Shown in pieces: positions 8,445 through 19,185 of a stretch of 64,000 nt of DNA. A program made the translations under genes and the position numbers. The notes beneath the pieces are model-generated. The model had not been told where the DNA came from, did not search any database, and worked only from the letters and a program-made list of their open reading frames with translations. The stretch is from Fuerstiella marisgermanici. GTDB taxonomy: Bacteria > Planctomycetota > Planctomycetia > Planctomycetales > Planctomycetaceae. The DNA is taken from NCBI RefSeq assembly GCF_001983935.1, contig NZ_CP017641.1, positions 7,676,001 to 7,740,000 of the forward strand, in the 5' to 3' direction. Positions within the stretch are counted from its first letter, which is position 1, and each line of letters begins with the position of its first letter.

Positions 8445-9932
8445 TTACGCCAGAATTTCATCGACAACGCGCGCCGGTTCTGCACCGGTCAGTTTTTGAT
8501 CGAGTCCCTGATAGCGGAACGTCAACCGGTTGTGATCGATGCCCAGTTGGTGCAGCAACGTGGCGTTCATGTCCCGGATGTGCACAGGGTTCTCGACGAT
8601 GTTGTAACAGTATTCGTCTGTCTTCCCGAACTCGAAGCCGCGTTTGATGCCCGCACCAGCCATCCACATCGTGAAGCAGCGGCCGTGATGGTCTCGGCCA
8701 TGGTTATCCGCCGTCAGCGTTCCCTGGGAATAAATTGTACGACCGAATTCACCGCCCCACACGATCAGCGTGTCTTCAAACAGACCTCGCTGTTTCAGAT
8801 CGGTAATCAAACCGTAGATGGGGTGATCGATCGATTCGCACTGACCACGCAAAAGCTTCGGCAGGTTGCCATGCTGATCCCAGCCGCGATGGAACAACTG
8901 CACAAACGGAACACCCTGCTCTGCCAGCCGCCGAGCGATCACGCAATTGCGAGCGAACGAGCCCGGTGTTTCGATCTCGGGCCCGTACAGTGCCTTCGTG
9001 TTTTCTGTTTCGGTCGACAGGTCCATCAGCCCCGGCACGGACGTCTGCATACGAAACGCCATTTCGTACTGAGCGATCCGAGTCAGTGTTTCCGGATCGC
9101 CAAAGTTGCGGTACGTTTCCTGGTTGATGGCGGCGATGCGGTCCAGCATCCGGCGTCGAGTCGCCCGATCAATTCCGTCCGGATCGTTCAGGTACAAAAC
9201 GGGACTCTTGCCGGCTCGCAAAGCAACTCCCTGATGCTGGGACGGCAAAAATCCGCTTCCCCACAGTCGACTGTAGAGTGCCTGCTTCTGGCCGGGGCCC
9301 TTCGAAATCATTACGACATACGATGGCAGGTTTTTGTTGGGACTGCCCAGTCCATAACTCACCCAGGCACCCATGCTGGCCTTTCCGGGCTGCTGAACTC
9401 CAGTGTTGATGAAGGTGATCGCGGGGTCATGGTTGATGGCTTCGGTGTGCACCGACTTCACCAGGCAGATGTCGTCGACCAGCTTTGCCGTGTGAGGCAG
9501 AATTTCGCTCACCCACGTCCCGTTCTGCCCATGCTGCGAAAATTCAAACATGGGTGCCACGCACGGAAACGCTTTTTGACCGGATGTCATCGTGGTAATT
9601 CGTTGCTCGTTGCGAATCGAATCCGGCAACTCCTGGCCATGGATTTTTCGCAATTCTGGTTTGTAATCCCACGTGTCGATATGTGACGGCCCGCCCGTCA
9701 TCATCAGATAGATCACCCGCTTTGCCTTTGGAGCAAAGTGCGGCAGATCAGGAAGCCCGCCGTTGATCGCCGCCGGCGCAGCGGCACTCGGTGCGGCCGT
9801 TGTTTCGTTCGCGAGCAAAGAAGCCAGCGCTGCGGCTCCTAACGTGCGGCCGGAATTATTCAGGAGAAGCCGTCGAGACAATTGTGGATCGTGCATGAAA
9901 GTATGGTTTTGCGTCATCAGATCATCCGACAT
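8445..9932 (-). CDS. DUF1501 domain-containing protein
   Basis: 495 residues if started at ATG 9932 (a further ATG at 9917 and a TTG at 9986 are alternatives). The N-terminus has a Tat-like [23 protein letters not shown] segment, so export in a folded state is likely. The body carries DUF1501 hallmarks: [33 protein letters not shown], and near the end [13 protein letters not shown] and [18 protein letters not shown], a metal-ligand-like arrangement shared with the alkaline-phosphatase/sulfatase fold to which DUF1501 is related. It follows the PSD1 cytochrome gene directly (about 55 bp from its stop to this ATG), the standard planctomycete pairing, so the two probably act together. The biochemical role of the pair is not established; polysaccharide breakdown is often suggested. 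Confidence 0.9.
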   Translation of the reverse strand: MSDDLMTQNHTFMHDPQLSRRLLLNNSGRTLGAAALASLLANETTAAPSAAAPAAINGGLPDLPHFAPKAKRVIYLMMTGGPSHIDTWDYKPELRKIHGQELPDSIRNEQRITTMTSGQKAFPCVAPMFEFSQHGQNGTWVSEILPHTAKLVDDICLVKSVHTEAINHDPAITFINTGVQQPGKASMGAWVSYGLGSPNKNLPSYVVMISKGPGQKQALYSRLWGSGFLPSQHQGVALRAGKSPVLYLNDPDGIDRATRRRMLDRIAAINQETYRNFGDPETLTRIAQYEMAFRMQTSVPGLMDLSTETENTKALYGPEIETPGSFARNCVIARRLAEQGVPFVQLFHRGWDQHGNLPKLLRGQCESIDHPIYGLITDLKQRGLFEDTLIVWGGEFGRTIYSQGTLTADNHGRDHHGRCFTMWMAGAGIKRGFEFGKTDEYCYNIVENPVHIRDMNATLLHQLGIDHNRLTFRYQGLDQKLTGAEPARVVDEILA

Positions 9933-9987
9933 GTTGAAGTCGTTTTTTCCAGGTGTATCGTTCGCCTGACAGTTAGCAGCTGCCAAT

Positions 9988-12900
9988 TCAGCCGCGTGTT
10001 AAAGTCTCGTCAAGGTTCAGGATCATACTGCAGACAGCGGTCAGAGCGGCGTGCGTGGCGACATCCAAAGACTCGTCGCGTTTGCTATCGCCGATCGAAA
10101 GAAATTTCTCGGCAGACTCGGGATCGCTGCGGAAGCGTTCCAGTTCTTCTGCATACGCTTCTCGCAACACCGCAAGAATGCCGGCCGAAGGAATAACGCC
10201 GGCGGCTCGACGGTAGGCGAACGAGATTTGTTGTTCAGTAGATGTTCCGTTGGCACGCAGCGCGGCTTCAGCGAGGACTCGGGCCGCTTCGACGAACTGA
10301 GGATCATTCATCGTGACCAAAGCCTGCAACGGCGTATTGGTGCGCGATCGTTTCAGTGAGCACTTTTCTCGCGTGGGGGCATCGAAGATGGTCATTGATG
10401 GAGCCGGCGCCGATCGCTTCCAGTATGTGTACATCGACCGACGATAGAGTTTTTCGCCGCTGTCAGGCTCGAATCGCAGATTGCCGTCGAGACTCACTTC
10501 GTTCCACAGGCCTGGCGGCTGATACGGCTTAACTCCGGGCCCGCCAATGTCAGGCACCAACAATCCGCTGGCGGCCAACGCGTTGTCGCGTACAAATTCT
10601 GCCTGCAGCCGGAACCGACTTCCACGAGACAGCAGGCGGTTTTCGGGATCGGCAGCCAGCTTTTCTGAGGTGACGGCGGATGATTGACGATACGTGGACG
10701 ACATTACCATCTGCTTGATCGTGCGTTTGATGTCCCAGCCATTTTCGACAAAGTCGACGGCCAGCCAGTCCAGCAGCGCCGGATGAGAGGGCCATTCGCC
10801 CTGTGCGCCGAAATCTTCCAGCGAGCGCACGATGCCTTCACCAAACAGCATTGCCCAATAGCGATTCACGGCAACTCGTGCGGTGAGCGGATGGTTAGGC
10901 TGAGTCAACCATGTCGCGAGCCCCAGACGGTTTGAACTTGCTCCGGCCTGCAGCGCGGGCAGTGCTGCCGGAACACCGGGTTGCACTGTGTGGTCCTTCA
11001 AAGGTGACGCATAGTCGCCTCGAGCCAGCACGTAGGTTTTTCGCATTTCCTCCGCGTCGTTCATAATCATCACATTGGCGACCGGTTGCTTCAGTTCGGC
11101 AATTTGCGACGTCAATTTGGCCTGCTGCCGCAACAGAGTCTTGTACGGTTCGTCAACGACGTTCAGATAGTGTTTTCTGAGCGTGGCGTTTTCGGCGTCT
11201 GAGCGTTCAGCCGCCGCTTTGGCGAGCAGCGGAGTGACGACGTCGTTACCAGAAATCGCGGCCACTTCGGCTTCCGCCAACGATCGCGCGTAAACTCGAA
11301 CATCATCGATCAGGCCGTTGAAGTGAGATCCGCCGTTGCGACGCCCCAGATAAAACGGTCCCTTCGATTTGATTGTTCCCGCGAGTCCGTCCTGTTCGAT
11401 TGTCCATTCCTGCGGTTTGCCGTCGACGTAGATTTTGACTCCGGACGCTTTGCCGCTGCCATCGTACGTGACGAAAACGTGCTGCCATTCGTCGGGTTTG
11501 AGTTTGTTCTTCGTCCGAACCTTGATGGCGTCGTCCGGCCATCGGTGGATGATGTGCGGTTCGATCACACCGCCGGAAATGTGCAGGTCATAGCCGCGAA
11601 ACGCATTGGCGTTGTTCATCCGGGCGATCGGAGCTCCCGATGCAGTGCCCTTCGGCTTGATCCACGCTCCATAAGAAAACCCGTGGCTGCCGTCGAAGTC
11701 GCCCGCGTCGCCCATGTCGATAAAGTTAGTGCTGTCGCAATCGAATGACTTGCCGAATTTTCCATCCGCCCACTTTTCTGCGCCATGCAGTTTGCCGTTG
11801 CGTTCTGCATTGGTCGCGTCCACGATGACTCGCCCTTTGCCTTCGTCCAGCGGCACGTGAGCCGTCATGCCAGTCGGCAGCAGTGGCAGGCCGCTCACCT
11901 TTGAAGCGGCTATCGCGACCCACTTCTGATATTCGCCTTCGGCCACCTTCGATCGTTTGTCGAGATCCCTTGCAGTGTCGGCGAGCTGCCTTTCCAGAGT
12001 TTCGGCTTCGCCGATTTTTACACTGTCGAACAGATCAACCGTGGGCACCGCGTTGCCGTTGCGAGTCTGTTTGCCACGATCGGCAGATTGGTTGAAGTAC
12101 GCAAAAAACTGATAGTACTCTTTCTGCGTAATTGGATCGTACTTGTGGTTGTGACACTGAGCGCACTCCATGCTCAAGCCCATCCACACTATGGACGTTG
12201 TCTTCACTCGGTCGATGGCGTATTCGACTCGGTATTCTTCTTCTATTAAACCACCTTCGTCCGTCGTAGCGTTGTTGCGCAGAAAACCGGTGGCCACTTT
12301 TTGCTGAGTTGTCGCGTTTGGAAGCAGGTCGCCAGCAAGCTGTTCCATGGTGAACTGATCGAACGGCTTGTTGCTGTTGTAGGCATCGATCGCCCAGTCT
12401 CGCCATGGCCACATGCTGCGCGGGCCGTCGGCGTGGAAGACGCTGGTGTCGCCGTAGCGAGCCGCGTCCATCCACACAACCGTCATGCGTTCGCCGAAGT
12501 GGGGCGATTTCAACAGCCGGTCGACGACTGTTTCGTATGCGGCTTCCGATTTGTCTGCCAGGAATGCGTCGATGTCGGCAATACTCGGAGGCAGCCCGGT
12601 CAGGTCCAGCGTGATTCGACGAAGAAGGCGTTCTTTGTCCGCGTCGGCGTTGGGCTGCACTTTGTTGGCAAGCAATCGCTGCAGGATGAAGGCGTCGATG
12701 GGATTGCGAGGCCAGTTGCGTGCAGCGTCCGTCGTGAATTCGGGAACCGCCGGTTTGGTCGGCGGGATGAATGACCAATGGCCTTCGTAGGCCGCTCCGG
12801 CTTCGACCCACGCCTTGATCGCAGCGATGTCCTGCGGCTTGAGTTCCACGTGCGAATCCGGCGGCGGCATCACAACGTCGGGATCAGTTGAAGTGATGCG

Positions 12901-13119
12901 TTTCCAACCTTCGCTATTCAGGCCGTCATCGAAGGCGTGACGAATTCCGTCTTCGTTGTCCAATCGCAGGTCGGCTTCGCGGTGAGCGGCGTCCGGACCG
13001 TGACATTTGTTGCAGGCGGTGGACAGCAATGGGCGAATGTCGCGATTGAAAGTGACTTCAGCTGCGAACGCGGAGGGCAGCAGTCCAATTGCGGCCAGGA
13101 ATGAAGCAACGTATTTCAT
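9988..13119 (-). CDS. PSD1-type cytochrome c: PSCyt1, DUF1549, LamG-like, DUF1553
   Basis: 1,043 residues from ATG 13119, which begins a signal peptide ([21 protein letters not shown]). Order of domains: a planctomycete cytochrome c domain with CNKCHG and the distal VVMPPPDSH Met region (residues 25-120); DUF1549 (about 140-360; [25 protein letters not shown]) with a second CxxCH ([14 protein letters not shown]); a concanavalin/LamG-like sugar-binding domain (about 430-620; [48 protein letters not shown]); and DUF1553 (about 700-1030; [37 protein letters not shown]). It is probably periplasmic, with heme electron transfer coupled to the DUF1501 partner just downstream. The inserted LamG-like module is common in this family and suggests binding to a glycan. 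Confidence 0.93.
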   Translation of the reverse strand: MKYVASFLAAIGLLPSAFAAEVTFNRDIRPLLSTACNKCHGPDAAHREADLRLDNEDGIRHAFDDGLNSEGWKRITSTDPDVVMPPPDSHVELKPQDIAAIKAWVEAGAAYEGHWSFIPPTKPAVPEFTTDAARNWPRNPIDAFILQRLLANKVQPNADADKERLLRRITLDLTGLPPSIADIDAFLADKSEAAYETVVDRLLKSPHFGERMTVVWMDAARYGDTSVFHADGPRSMWPWRDWAIDAYNSNKPFDQFTMEQLAGDLLPNATTQQKVATGFLRNNATTDEGGLIEEEYRVEYAIDRVKTTSIVWMGLSMECAQCHNHKYDPITQKEYYQFFAYFNQSADRGKQTRNGNAVPTVDLFDSVKIGEAETLERQLADTARDLDKRSKVAEGEYQKWVAIAASKVSGLPLLPTGMTAHVPLDEGKGRVIVDATNAERNGKLHGAEKWADGKFGKSFDCDSTNFIDMGDAGDFDGSHGFSYGAWIKPKGTASGAPIARMNNANAFRGYDLHISGGVIEPHIIHRWPDDAIKVRTKNKLKPDEWQHVFVTYDGSGKASGVKIYVDGKPQEWTIEQDGLAGTIKSKGPFYLGRRNGGSHFNGLIDDVRVYARSLAEAEVAAISGNDVVTPLLAKAAAERSDAENATLRKHYLNVVDEPYKTLLRQQAKLTSQIAELKQPVANVMIMNDAEEMRKTYVLARGDYASPLKDHTVQPGVPAALPALQAGASSNRLGLATWLTQPNHPLTARVAVNRYWAMLFGEGIVRSLEDFGAQGEWPSHPALLDWLAVDFVENGWDIKRTIKQMVMSSTYRQSSAVTSEKLAADPENRLLSRGSRFRLQAEFVRDNALAASGLLVPDIGGPGVKPYQPPGLWNEVSLDGNLRFEPDSGEKLYRRSMYTYWKRSAPAPSMTIFDAPTREKCSLKRSRTNTPLQALVTMNDPQFVEAARVLAEAALRANGTSTEQQISFAYRRAAGVIPSAGILAVLREAYAEELERFRSDPESAEKFLSIGDSKRDESLDVATHAALTAVCSMILNLDETLTRG

Positions 13120-13317
13120 GGCGGTGGGCCAGGATAAGGAATGGCGGTTCGGTAGGCACCAAGGATATCGCGTACCGGACGCGCTCGCCACTGCCGTCAT
13201 CGCAAACGGCGTGAACGAGTGCTCGCCGCTGCTAACGCTCGATGGCTGATAGCCACTACCTTAGCTCTTAGCCCTGACAAAGCTGTAGTTGGACGTGGCG
13301 GTACAGGCCCGCTGGGC

Positions 13318-16017
13318 TTAGGACTGAATTTCGTCCAGAAAATTCGCCCCCGCAAACTCTGCCATCACGGCGGCTATTGGATCCGGCTTGGCACGACGAT
13401 TTGCCCCGTGATCCTGACTCTGTTCGGGATTAACTTCGGCATCTGAAACCGCTTGCGAACGCTTTTCGTCAGCGCTTGCCACATCGTTGCGGTCGTGTTC
13501 TTCCTGAACCCGCAATTGGGCAAAGTCCCGGCTTACGAGCTGTATTTCGCTGGATAGCGACTCCAACTGGAAGTCGTCCTGATTGGAGCTCACACGGAAA
13601 TCCGTTCGCTGGCTCCAGTCTGACAGGTACTTCTCACCGCCTTCCGCCCGGATAGCTCGGACCCACAACGCATAGGTACTGCGCGGCAGGTTTGGCAGTT
13701 GAAACGAGAGGTCGTGGATGTTGTTTTCGTAAACGACGCGCTCTTCCAGCGTTGTGCCGTTGTCCGTTGTGCATTTCACCCACAAGTCGTACGAGGTTGC
13801 CGCCTTCACGGGCGTCCATGAAACGGTGTTACCGATCAGCTGCACGATAGGCGTACCGCCAATCACAAGTTCCTGCCCGGTACTCCAGTCGTCGCGACTG
13901 CCGTCCGGATAGTTGGCTCGCACAGAAACCAGGTGAGTCCCCAGTTGCAACGGCGCTCCAATGCGATGCGACGTTCCAGTGATTTGTGCAGCGTAATACT
14001 CGCGGTTGCCGCTCAAATCGGTGACGCGAACTTCATAGCTGGATGCTTCAGTCTGAGGTGTCCATTCAATCACGGGCGTCGCGTCGATCCCCGGATCCAG
14101 GCCGCTGGGCATGATGGTTGTTTCGCTACGCAGCAATTCAAATTCCTGTGACTTCGACCACGCCGAAAAGACGCCGGGTGAGTACTCAGAACGCATCCAC
14201 ACGCGATAACGTCGATCAGGCAGTGTTGTTGTGTAGGAATTGCCTTCCAGTCCGGTTTCTACTTTAAACCGCTTGCGAGTGTTCACGTCTGTGATCCAGA
14301 TTTCGTAGCGGCTGTCAACCACGCCGGTTGAATTCCATCGAATCAGCACGTCGTTGGCGACTTCCGGATCGGCTTCAACATCCACGCGGAACAGTGGCGG
14401 AGCCAGATAGTTGCCGAAGTCCGGCCCGTGTCCATCGTTGCCGTCGACGACGTTTACGAAGTTCCGGCCGGGTGCCGGAGCGTCATACAGCAGCGACAGG
14501 TCCTGATGCACGGCCGGTTTCAGCATCGCAATCAGTTCGCCGGACAGCGCTGAACGAGGACTACCGTTCCACTGCAGGAAGGCTCCGTCCGGCGTCACGA
14601 AATACCAATTGCCGGAACCAAAGACCCAGCGTTCGCCGCGGCCACCCCAGTTGAAGAAGTCGCTGGAAGACTGCACGAGGTTCAGGTCGCGGTCCAGTTC
14701 GAAGGCGCGCTGATCGCCGTTGCCAATCGGAGCCGTCTGGACCCAGCCTGGCTGCCGCACTTCCTTCACGTCGTAAGTGCCATTCTGGACGCCTTCGAAC
14801 AGGTAGACGCCCATTTCGGTGGTGGGATCGATGAGGCCATCGTTGTTGAGGTCGATATTTCTGGTGCGAGTCGTATCGACAACGTCGCCAGCCTGATTCA
14901 GCAGCTGGATATCCCAGCCGTTAAGCCAGCCTTCATTGGACGAACGCACGCCGTCGTTGTCCAGATCCTGCCACTTGCGACCGATGATATTTGGTCCATT
15001 CGTGTCGACGTCAAAGTCGATCACCGCGTTAAATCCGCCGCCCTCCTGCATTCCGGGACCGATTTCGGCGACGATGGTGTGCTCGTCAACGATCCGGACA
15101 TTCGGCACGAGCGCGGTAGACGTACGTGCGGAAGCGGACGAGATGTAATCATTGGTGCCGAGATCAAAGTCAAAGTAGAAGCGTTTGAACGTATCGGGCG
15201 GGACGTCGAACGGGCCGTTGGGAAAGAGTTCGACCAGCCCGCCTGGACTCCAGTTTATCGAGATCGTCCCCAGCTCGACATTGATGCGATAGCGGTTATT
15301 GAGATCTCCTGGATCAGGGTATTCTGCTCCAGAAAAGCCTGCCGCGTAATTGATCGTCGCCGTGACTGGGCCACGATCAGGCACTTCAATGCCGCTGGTC
15401 TGCAGAGCTGATTCAAATGTCTTGGTGATCGTGACTGCAGTCCCCTCCAGCGATCGCGGCGTGCTGTCCACATCCACCAGAATTCGAGCATCAAAGTTCT
15501 CACCGATCTGCATTCCGGGACCAATTTCCACCACAATAGTATCGCCGTCCGCCAGCGTGACGTTTGGCACAAGGTTACGAGTCGTATCGGCCACCGCCGA
15601 ACTGATGAAGTCACCGGGTGCCAATCCTTCCACCTTGAACCGGTAGCGATCAAACGTGCCCGCTTCAATCACGCGAGCCGGATCGGAACCGTAGCTCTCC
15701 GACAGGTTGTACCGCATCGAAATCTCACCGCCGTCGATGTCGATATCGTACAGCCCCGAAAACTGTTTCAGTTCCGGATCGTTAATCGTTTGCTGCACAG
15801 TGACTCGTTCGAGATCGCCAACCGGTGTTTCTTCACTTCCCGTGGCGATCGATTCAAACGTGTTACCCACGGTGACTTCCGCTCCGATGAGCGATGTGAG
15901 CACGGAGCGGACTTCCAGTTGTTCGAGCTGCAATTCGTGAGTCGGCCATGCCTTGCGACGTCGCAGGTTCAGGCGTTTGCAGAGAACGTTATTCAGTATT
16001 CGACGTACCAGAATCAT
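13318..16017 (-). CDS. Large secreted surface protein with duplicated N-terminal module, SdrD_B-like and fibronectin-III-like domains
   Basis: 899 residues. The N-terminus is basic and contains LQLEQLEVRSVLTS near residue 30, matching the LExLExRxLL motif that begins many planctomycete extracellular proteins. Two related modules of about 150 residues follow (about 45-190 and 195-340); each contains an FESA/FESI strand, an (I/L)VPNV strand and a near-identical VEIGPGMQ or AEIGPGMQ segment. Residues about 343-430 read as an SdrD_B/CnaB-like domain (GRKWQDLDNDGVRSSNEGW ... YDVKEVRQPGWVQTAP) with calcium-binding-like Asp/Asn runs. A unique segment follows, then three or so fibronectin-III-like repeats (about 540-850) with tandem SxYExxxTD and RxxxWSxxxxF patterns. 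The tail is charged. A role at the cell surface or in adhesion is inferred. Confidence 0.8.
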   Translation of the reverse strand: MILVRRILNNVLCKRLNLRRRKAWPTHELQLEQLEVRSVLTSLIGAEVTVGNTFESIATGSEETPVGDLERVTVQQTINDPELKQFSGLYDIDIDGGEISMRYNLSESYGSDPARVIEAGTFDRYRFKVEGLAPGDFISSAVADTTRNLVPNVTLADGDTIVVEIGPGMQIGENFDARILVDVDSTPRSLEGTAVTITKTFESALQTSGIEVPDRGPVTATINYAAGFSGAEYPDPGDLNNRYRINVELGTISINWSPGGLVELFPNGPFDVPPDTFKRFYFDFDLGTNDYISSASARTSTALVPNVRIVDEHTIVAEIGPGMQEGGGFNAVIDFDVDTNGPNIIGRKWQDLDNDGVRSSNEGWLNGWDIQLLNQAGDVVDTTRTRNIDLNNDGLIDPTTEMGVYLFEGVQNGTYDVKEVRQPGWVQTAPIGNGDQRAFELDRDLNLVQSSSDFFNWGGRGERWVFGSGNWYFVTPDGAFLQWNGSPRSALSGELIAMLKPAVHQDLSLLYDAPAPGRNFVNVVDGNDGHGPDFGNYLAPPLFRVDVEADPEVANDVLIRWNSTGVVDSRYEIWITDVNTRKRFKVETGLEGNSYTTTLPDRRYRVWMRSEYSPGVFSAWSKSQEFELLRSETTIMPSGLDPGIDATPVIEWTPQTEASSYEVRVTDLSGNREYYAAQITGTSHRIGAPLQLGTHLVSVRANYPDGSRDDWSTGQELVIGGTPIVQLIGNTVSWTPVKAATSYDLWVKCTTDNGTTLEERVVYENNIHDLSFQLPNLPRSTYALWVRAIRAEGGEKYLSDWSQRTDFRVSSNQDDFQLESLSSEIQLVSRDFAQLRVQEEHDRNDVASADEKRSQAVSDAEVNPEQSQDHGANRRAKPDPIAAVMAEFAGANFLDEIQS

Positions 16018-16139
16018 CTGTGCGGTCCCATCTCAACCAGTTGATCAATGCGGCTTTCGACGAATATTAAGAATAAGCCGAGCGTACACGGAACACAACA
16101 AGTCGTCAGCAGATTTGCCGATGAGTTGTCCGAGCAGAC

Positions 16140-16376
16140 CTACGGCGGGTCGTATCCGCCAGGGTTCCATGGATGGCATTTCGAAATGCGACGCACACCC
16201 TTTAATGCTCCCCAAATCAAACCGTGTTTTCGAACCGCCAGAATGAAGTACTGGCTGCATGTTGGGTGAAAACGGCAATTTGGCCCCAGCCAGGGGCTGA
16301 TTAGTAACTGGTAACCTCGCACCAGCAGAATGACCACGTGCGACGGCAAAGTAGCCAACCACTTCAGCACCTTCAC
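16140..16376 (-). CDS. yidD: Membrane protein insertion efficiency factor YidD
   Basis: 78 residues with the defining YidD core RGYQLLISPWLG followed by CRFHPTCSQYFILAVRKHG and the end WNPGGYDPP. The two invariant Cys and the HPTCS motif are present. YidD assists the YidC insertase at the inner membrane. Its start overlaps the end of rnpA by 4 bases, the usual rnpA-yidD arrangement and a sign of translational coupling. A yidC gene would normally follow, but here the next gene (13318-16017) is an unrelated secreted protein in the same orientation. Confidence 0.95.
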   Translation of the reverse strand: MKVLKWLATLPSHVVILLVRGYQLLISPWLGPNCRFHPTCSQYFILAVRKHGLIWGALKGVRRISKCHPWNPGGYDPP

Positions 16377-16759
16377 GACGCCGCTCCACTGTCAGGCTGC
16401 ATGCGTCGCTGCAGCTTTGCGGCAAGTCGAATTAACGACGCCCGATAGTCGGCCAGCGCGGAATCCGAACGTTGCCGCGGCACCAGAACGAAGTCCACCC
16501 CAGAAGGCAGTTCATGCTGCAGCAACCGAAACGCCTCCCGCAGCAACCGCTTCTTTCGATTTCGTTTGACCGCATTACCGTGCTTTTTAGAAACGCTCAC
16601 ACCAACGCGGCTGTGTTCCAAACCGTTCGGCAAAACGAACACCAACAAGTGATTGTCCCCCGCGCGCAGGCCGGAATCGTAGCACTGCTGGAACTCGCGA
16701 GTAGTGCGAATCCGCTGCGCTTGAGTCAGCCGGAATTCGTGCTGAGGTGAAGGGTTCAA
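16373..16759 (-). CDS. rnpA: Ribonuclease P protein component
   Basis: 128 residues. The RNR signature is clear in KKHGNAVKRNRKKRLLREAFR, preceded by SRVGVSVSKK, and the N-terminal RIRTTREFQQCYDSG is the usual RnpA beginning. The protein binds RNase P RNA and helps 5' maturation of tRNA. In most bacteria rpmH (ribosomal protein L34) lies just upstream; I read the stretch 16760-16960 on this strand and see no L34 coding sequence, so that link is broken here. The gene overlaps yidD by 4 bases. Confidence 0.95.
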   Translation of the reverse strand: MNPSPQHEFRLTQAQRIRTTREFQQCYDSGLRAGDNHLLVFVLPNGLEHSRVGVSVSKKHGNAVKRNRKKRLLREAFRLLQHELPSGVDFVLVPRQRSDSALADYRASLIRLAAKLQRRMQPDSGAAS

Positions 16760-16832
16760 TCGAATAAGCCTGAAAGGTCGTAAAACTCACATTTTGGCGC
16801 GGCGCAATCCCACGCCGAATCCTCTGTACTGG

Positions 16833-17330
16833 ATTTCACCAGAAATCCCAACCGATCGCGGAGTCCCAAATACTCTGACGCGGCTCCCCGACAAGCGGCT
16901 CAGCGAGAAACCCCACCCTCCCCTCTGCGACCTCCGCGGTTAATCCATTCGCCCATCGGTTGCCGACGAGTTTATCGCAACGCAGGTGAACCGCAGAGGA
17001 CGCCGAGAAGCGCAGAGTCCAGTAATCCTGCGTTTCCTTCTGATTGCGTCCGTCCGTTCATCGGCCCGTAGTCGATTTCGCCAGAAATCCCAACCGATTG
17101 CGGAGTCCCAAATACTCTGATGCGTCCCCGCGACAAGCGGCTCAGCGAGAAAACCCACCCTCCTCTCTGCGTTCCTCAGCGACCTCCGCGGTTAATCCAT
17201 TCGTTCATCGGTTGCCGACAAGTTCAACGAAACGCACGTGAACCGCAGAGGACGCCGAGAATCGCGGAGTCCAGTAATCTTGCGTTTCCTTGTGGTTGCG
17301 TCCGTTCATTCACCGGCCCGTCGGGGAATT
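16833..17330. repeat. Imperfect tandem duplication of a ~245 bp intergenic unit
   Basis: Two head-to-tail copies, about 16833-17074 and 17075-17330, share long identical runs such as CGGAGTCCCAAATACTCTGA, ACAAGCGGCTCAGCGAGAAA, CGGTTAATCCATTCG and GTGAACCGCAGAGGACGCCG. Each unit contains a CTCTGCG...CCGCGGTTAA arm and a later AACCGCAGAGG...GCGCAGAG-type arm in the opposite sense, so each can fold on itself. Copy 2 has a short extra GTTCCTCAGC stretch compared with copy 1. The whole region 16760-17504 between rnpA and rhaB has no convincing gene; this repeat is its main content. A shorter relative of the CTCTGCG/CGCAGAG pair occurs at 25995-26048. Confidence 0.85.
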
Positions 17331-17504
17331 CGCCACCAAAAGGCCCACTGATCGCGGTACAGCGGGAACTCTGGCGAGTCCTTCGGCAGGTCATCGCCCT
17401 CGAGTTTTGCCGTCGGTCCGACATCCATCGATGCCGCTGCACTTGGTTTTTCAGCAACCTTGATCCCGCTATCATGCGGCTTCTGACACTCACAGGAACG
17501 AGCA

Positions 17505-18992
17505 ATGGCACAAAAAAACTACATCGCGGTGGATCTCGGCGCGGAAAGCGGTCGTGTGATGGCCGGGCGTTTCGATGGTGGAAAGATTGCACTTGAGCAG
17601 TTCCACCGTTTCCCCAACGGTCCGGTAAATCTCGGCGGCACGCTGCGTTGGAATCTTGTCAGCCTCTGGTCAGAAATCCAAAACGGACTGCGCGAAGCCG
17701 CTTCGAAACTGGGCGGCTCTGCCGTATCGGTCGGGGTCGATACGTGGGGCGTCGACTTCGTTTTGATGAACAAGAACGACGAACTACTGGGCCAGCCCTG
17801 GAACTATCGTGACAAACGCACGGACGGCATGATGCAAAAAGCCTCATCGCGCGTGCCTCGCCCGGAAATCTTCGCCGAGACCGGTCTGCAGTTTATGCAG
17901 ATCAATTCGCTGTATCAGTTGCTCGCTATGTGCGAACGCGACCCTGGGCTTGTCGCGGAAGCGAAGCGGTTTCTGATGGTGCCCGACTTCTTTCACTGGT
18001 GCCTTAGCGGTAGCCGAGTCGTCGAATTCACCAACGCGACGACCACTCAAATGCTGAACGCCACCACCCGTGACTGGGCGTTCGACATGTTGCGGAAGCT
18101 GGAAATTCCGACGGACATGTTTCCGGAAATCGTGACGCCCGGCACAAATCTCGGCACGCTTCGCGGTGAGGTGGCGGAATTCACGGGTCTTGGCAAACTG
18201 AACGTCGTGACACCCGCCACGCATGACACAGGAGCCGCCGTCGCCGCTGTGCCGACGCGCCGTACCGGCAATCCGGACTGGGCCTACATCAGCAGCGGCA
18301 CATGGTCGCTGATGGGCGTCGAAGTCGATAACGCTGTGCTCACGCCGAAAGCGTTGGAATATAACGTGACCAATGAAGGCGGCGTTGACGGCACCTATCG
18401 CCTGCTGAAAAACATCATGGGCCTGTGGCTGGTGCAACGCTGCAAAGTCGCCTTCGCCGCGCTTGGCAAGGACATTGACTACGCAGAACTGACTCGGCTG
18501 GCCACCGAAGCTCAGCCGTTCCGGTCGTTGATCGATCCTGACCGAGCCGAATTTCTGAGCCCACCCAATATGCCGAAGGCGATCGCCGAAGAATGTCGTC
18601 GCACGGGGCAGGTCATCCCGGAAACCGAAGGCCAGTTTGTCCGCTGTGCGTTGGAAAGCCTGGCTCTGAAGTACCGGCAGGTGCTGAGCTGGATGGAAGA
18701 ACTGACAGGCGTGCGTGTTGAGGTCATTCATATTGTCGGCGGAGGAACTCAGAATCAGCTTCTCAACCAGTTCACCGCCGATGCCTGTGGCCGTCCTGTG
18801 TTTGCCGGTCCCATCGAAGCCACGGCTCTCGGAAATGTGTTGCTGCAGGCTCGAGCAGCGGGAGATATTTCCTCTTTGTCAGAAATCCGCGAGGTGGTGC
18901 GGTCTTCAGAGACCATCGGCGAATACACTCCCAAGGATTCTGCCGCGTGGGGCGATGCGTGGGGGCGATTTCAGGAGCTGGTGAAAGTCTGA
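17505..18992 (+). CDS. rhaB: Rhamnulokinase (FGGY carbohydrate kinase)
   Basis: 495 residues. It opens with [19 protein letters not shown], the ATP-binding phosphate-1 loop of FGGY kinases in the form typical of RhaB (DLGAESGR), followed by HRFPNGPV and LRWNLVSLW, and then [11 protein letters not shown] with the substrate-side Asp. The C-terminal lobe has [19 protein letters not shown] and the adenosine motif [19 protein letters not shown]. The enzyme phosphorylates L-rhamnulose to rhamnulose-1-phosphate in the cytoplasm. No other rhamnose gene (isomerase, aldolase, transporter) is next to it, so this kinase may feed a dispersed pathway. Another FGGY sugar is a weaker alternative. Confidence 0.9.
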   Translation: MAQKNYIAVDLGAESGRVMAGRFDGGKIALEQFHRFPNGPVNLGGTLRWNLVSLWSEIQNGLREAASKLGGSAVSVGVDTWGVDFVLMNKNDELLGQPWNYRDKRTDGMMQKASSRVPRPEIFAETGLQFMQINSLYQLLAMCERDPGLVAEAKRFLMVPDFFHWCLSGSRVVEFTNATTTQMLNATTRDWAFDMLRKLEIPTDMFPEIVTPGTNLGTLRGEVAEFTGLGKLNVVTPATHDTGAAVAAVPTRRTGNPDWAYISSGTWSLMGVEVDNAVLTPKALEYNVTNEGGVDGTYRLLKNIMGLWLVQRCKVAFAALGKDIDYAELTRLATEAQPFRSLIDPDRAEFLSPPNMPKAIAEECRRTGQVIPETEGQFVRCALESLALKYRQVLSWMEELTGVRVEVIHIVGGGTQNQLLNQFTADACGRPVFAGPIEATALGNVLLQARAAGDISSLSEIREVVRSSETIGEYTPKDSAAWGDAWGRFQELVKV

Positions 18993-19052
18993 CGGTGTCG
19001 CTTTCGCACGCCATGCACATAACATTTCAGAGCGGCGGCTCGACAATCGGGG

Positions 19053-19069
19053 CAAGGGCCGTGCCCTTG
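19053..19069 (+). terminator. Hairpin after rhaB, weak terminator candidate
   Basis: CAAGGGC and GCCCTTG form a 7 bp perfect stem with a 3-base loop, 60 bp past the rhaB stop. There is no T-run after it, so termination would need Rho or another factor. Confidence 0.3.
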
Positions 19070-19185
19070 TTCGTGTCTGACAGTGTGACTTTTGCGAGCG
19101 TTGCGCGTATCTTTTAGAGCGACAACAGAGCGTTTCGGAGCGGTAGCTTCAATTGGATGTGGGCCTGCCCACGTTGGGAAATAAA

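Noticed and set aside
8229-9686. 485-residue plus-strand open frame
   Set aside because: Antisense of the DUF1501 gene; Gln/Val/Arg-rich with no domain, a shadow of a GC-biased codon pattern.
16760-16960. rpmH (ribosomal protein L34)
   Set aside because: Translation on the minus strand in all frames gives no L34-like peptide.
16833-17330. CRISPR array
   Set aside because: The unit is ~245 bp and repeated only twice, without short repeats and spacers.
17844-18731. 295-residue minus-strand open frame
   Set aside because: Lies inside rhaB, antisense; no recognisable family.
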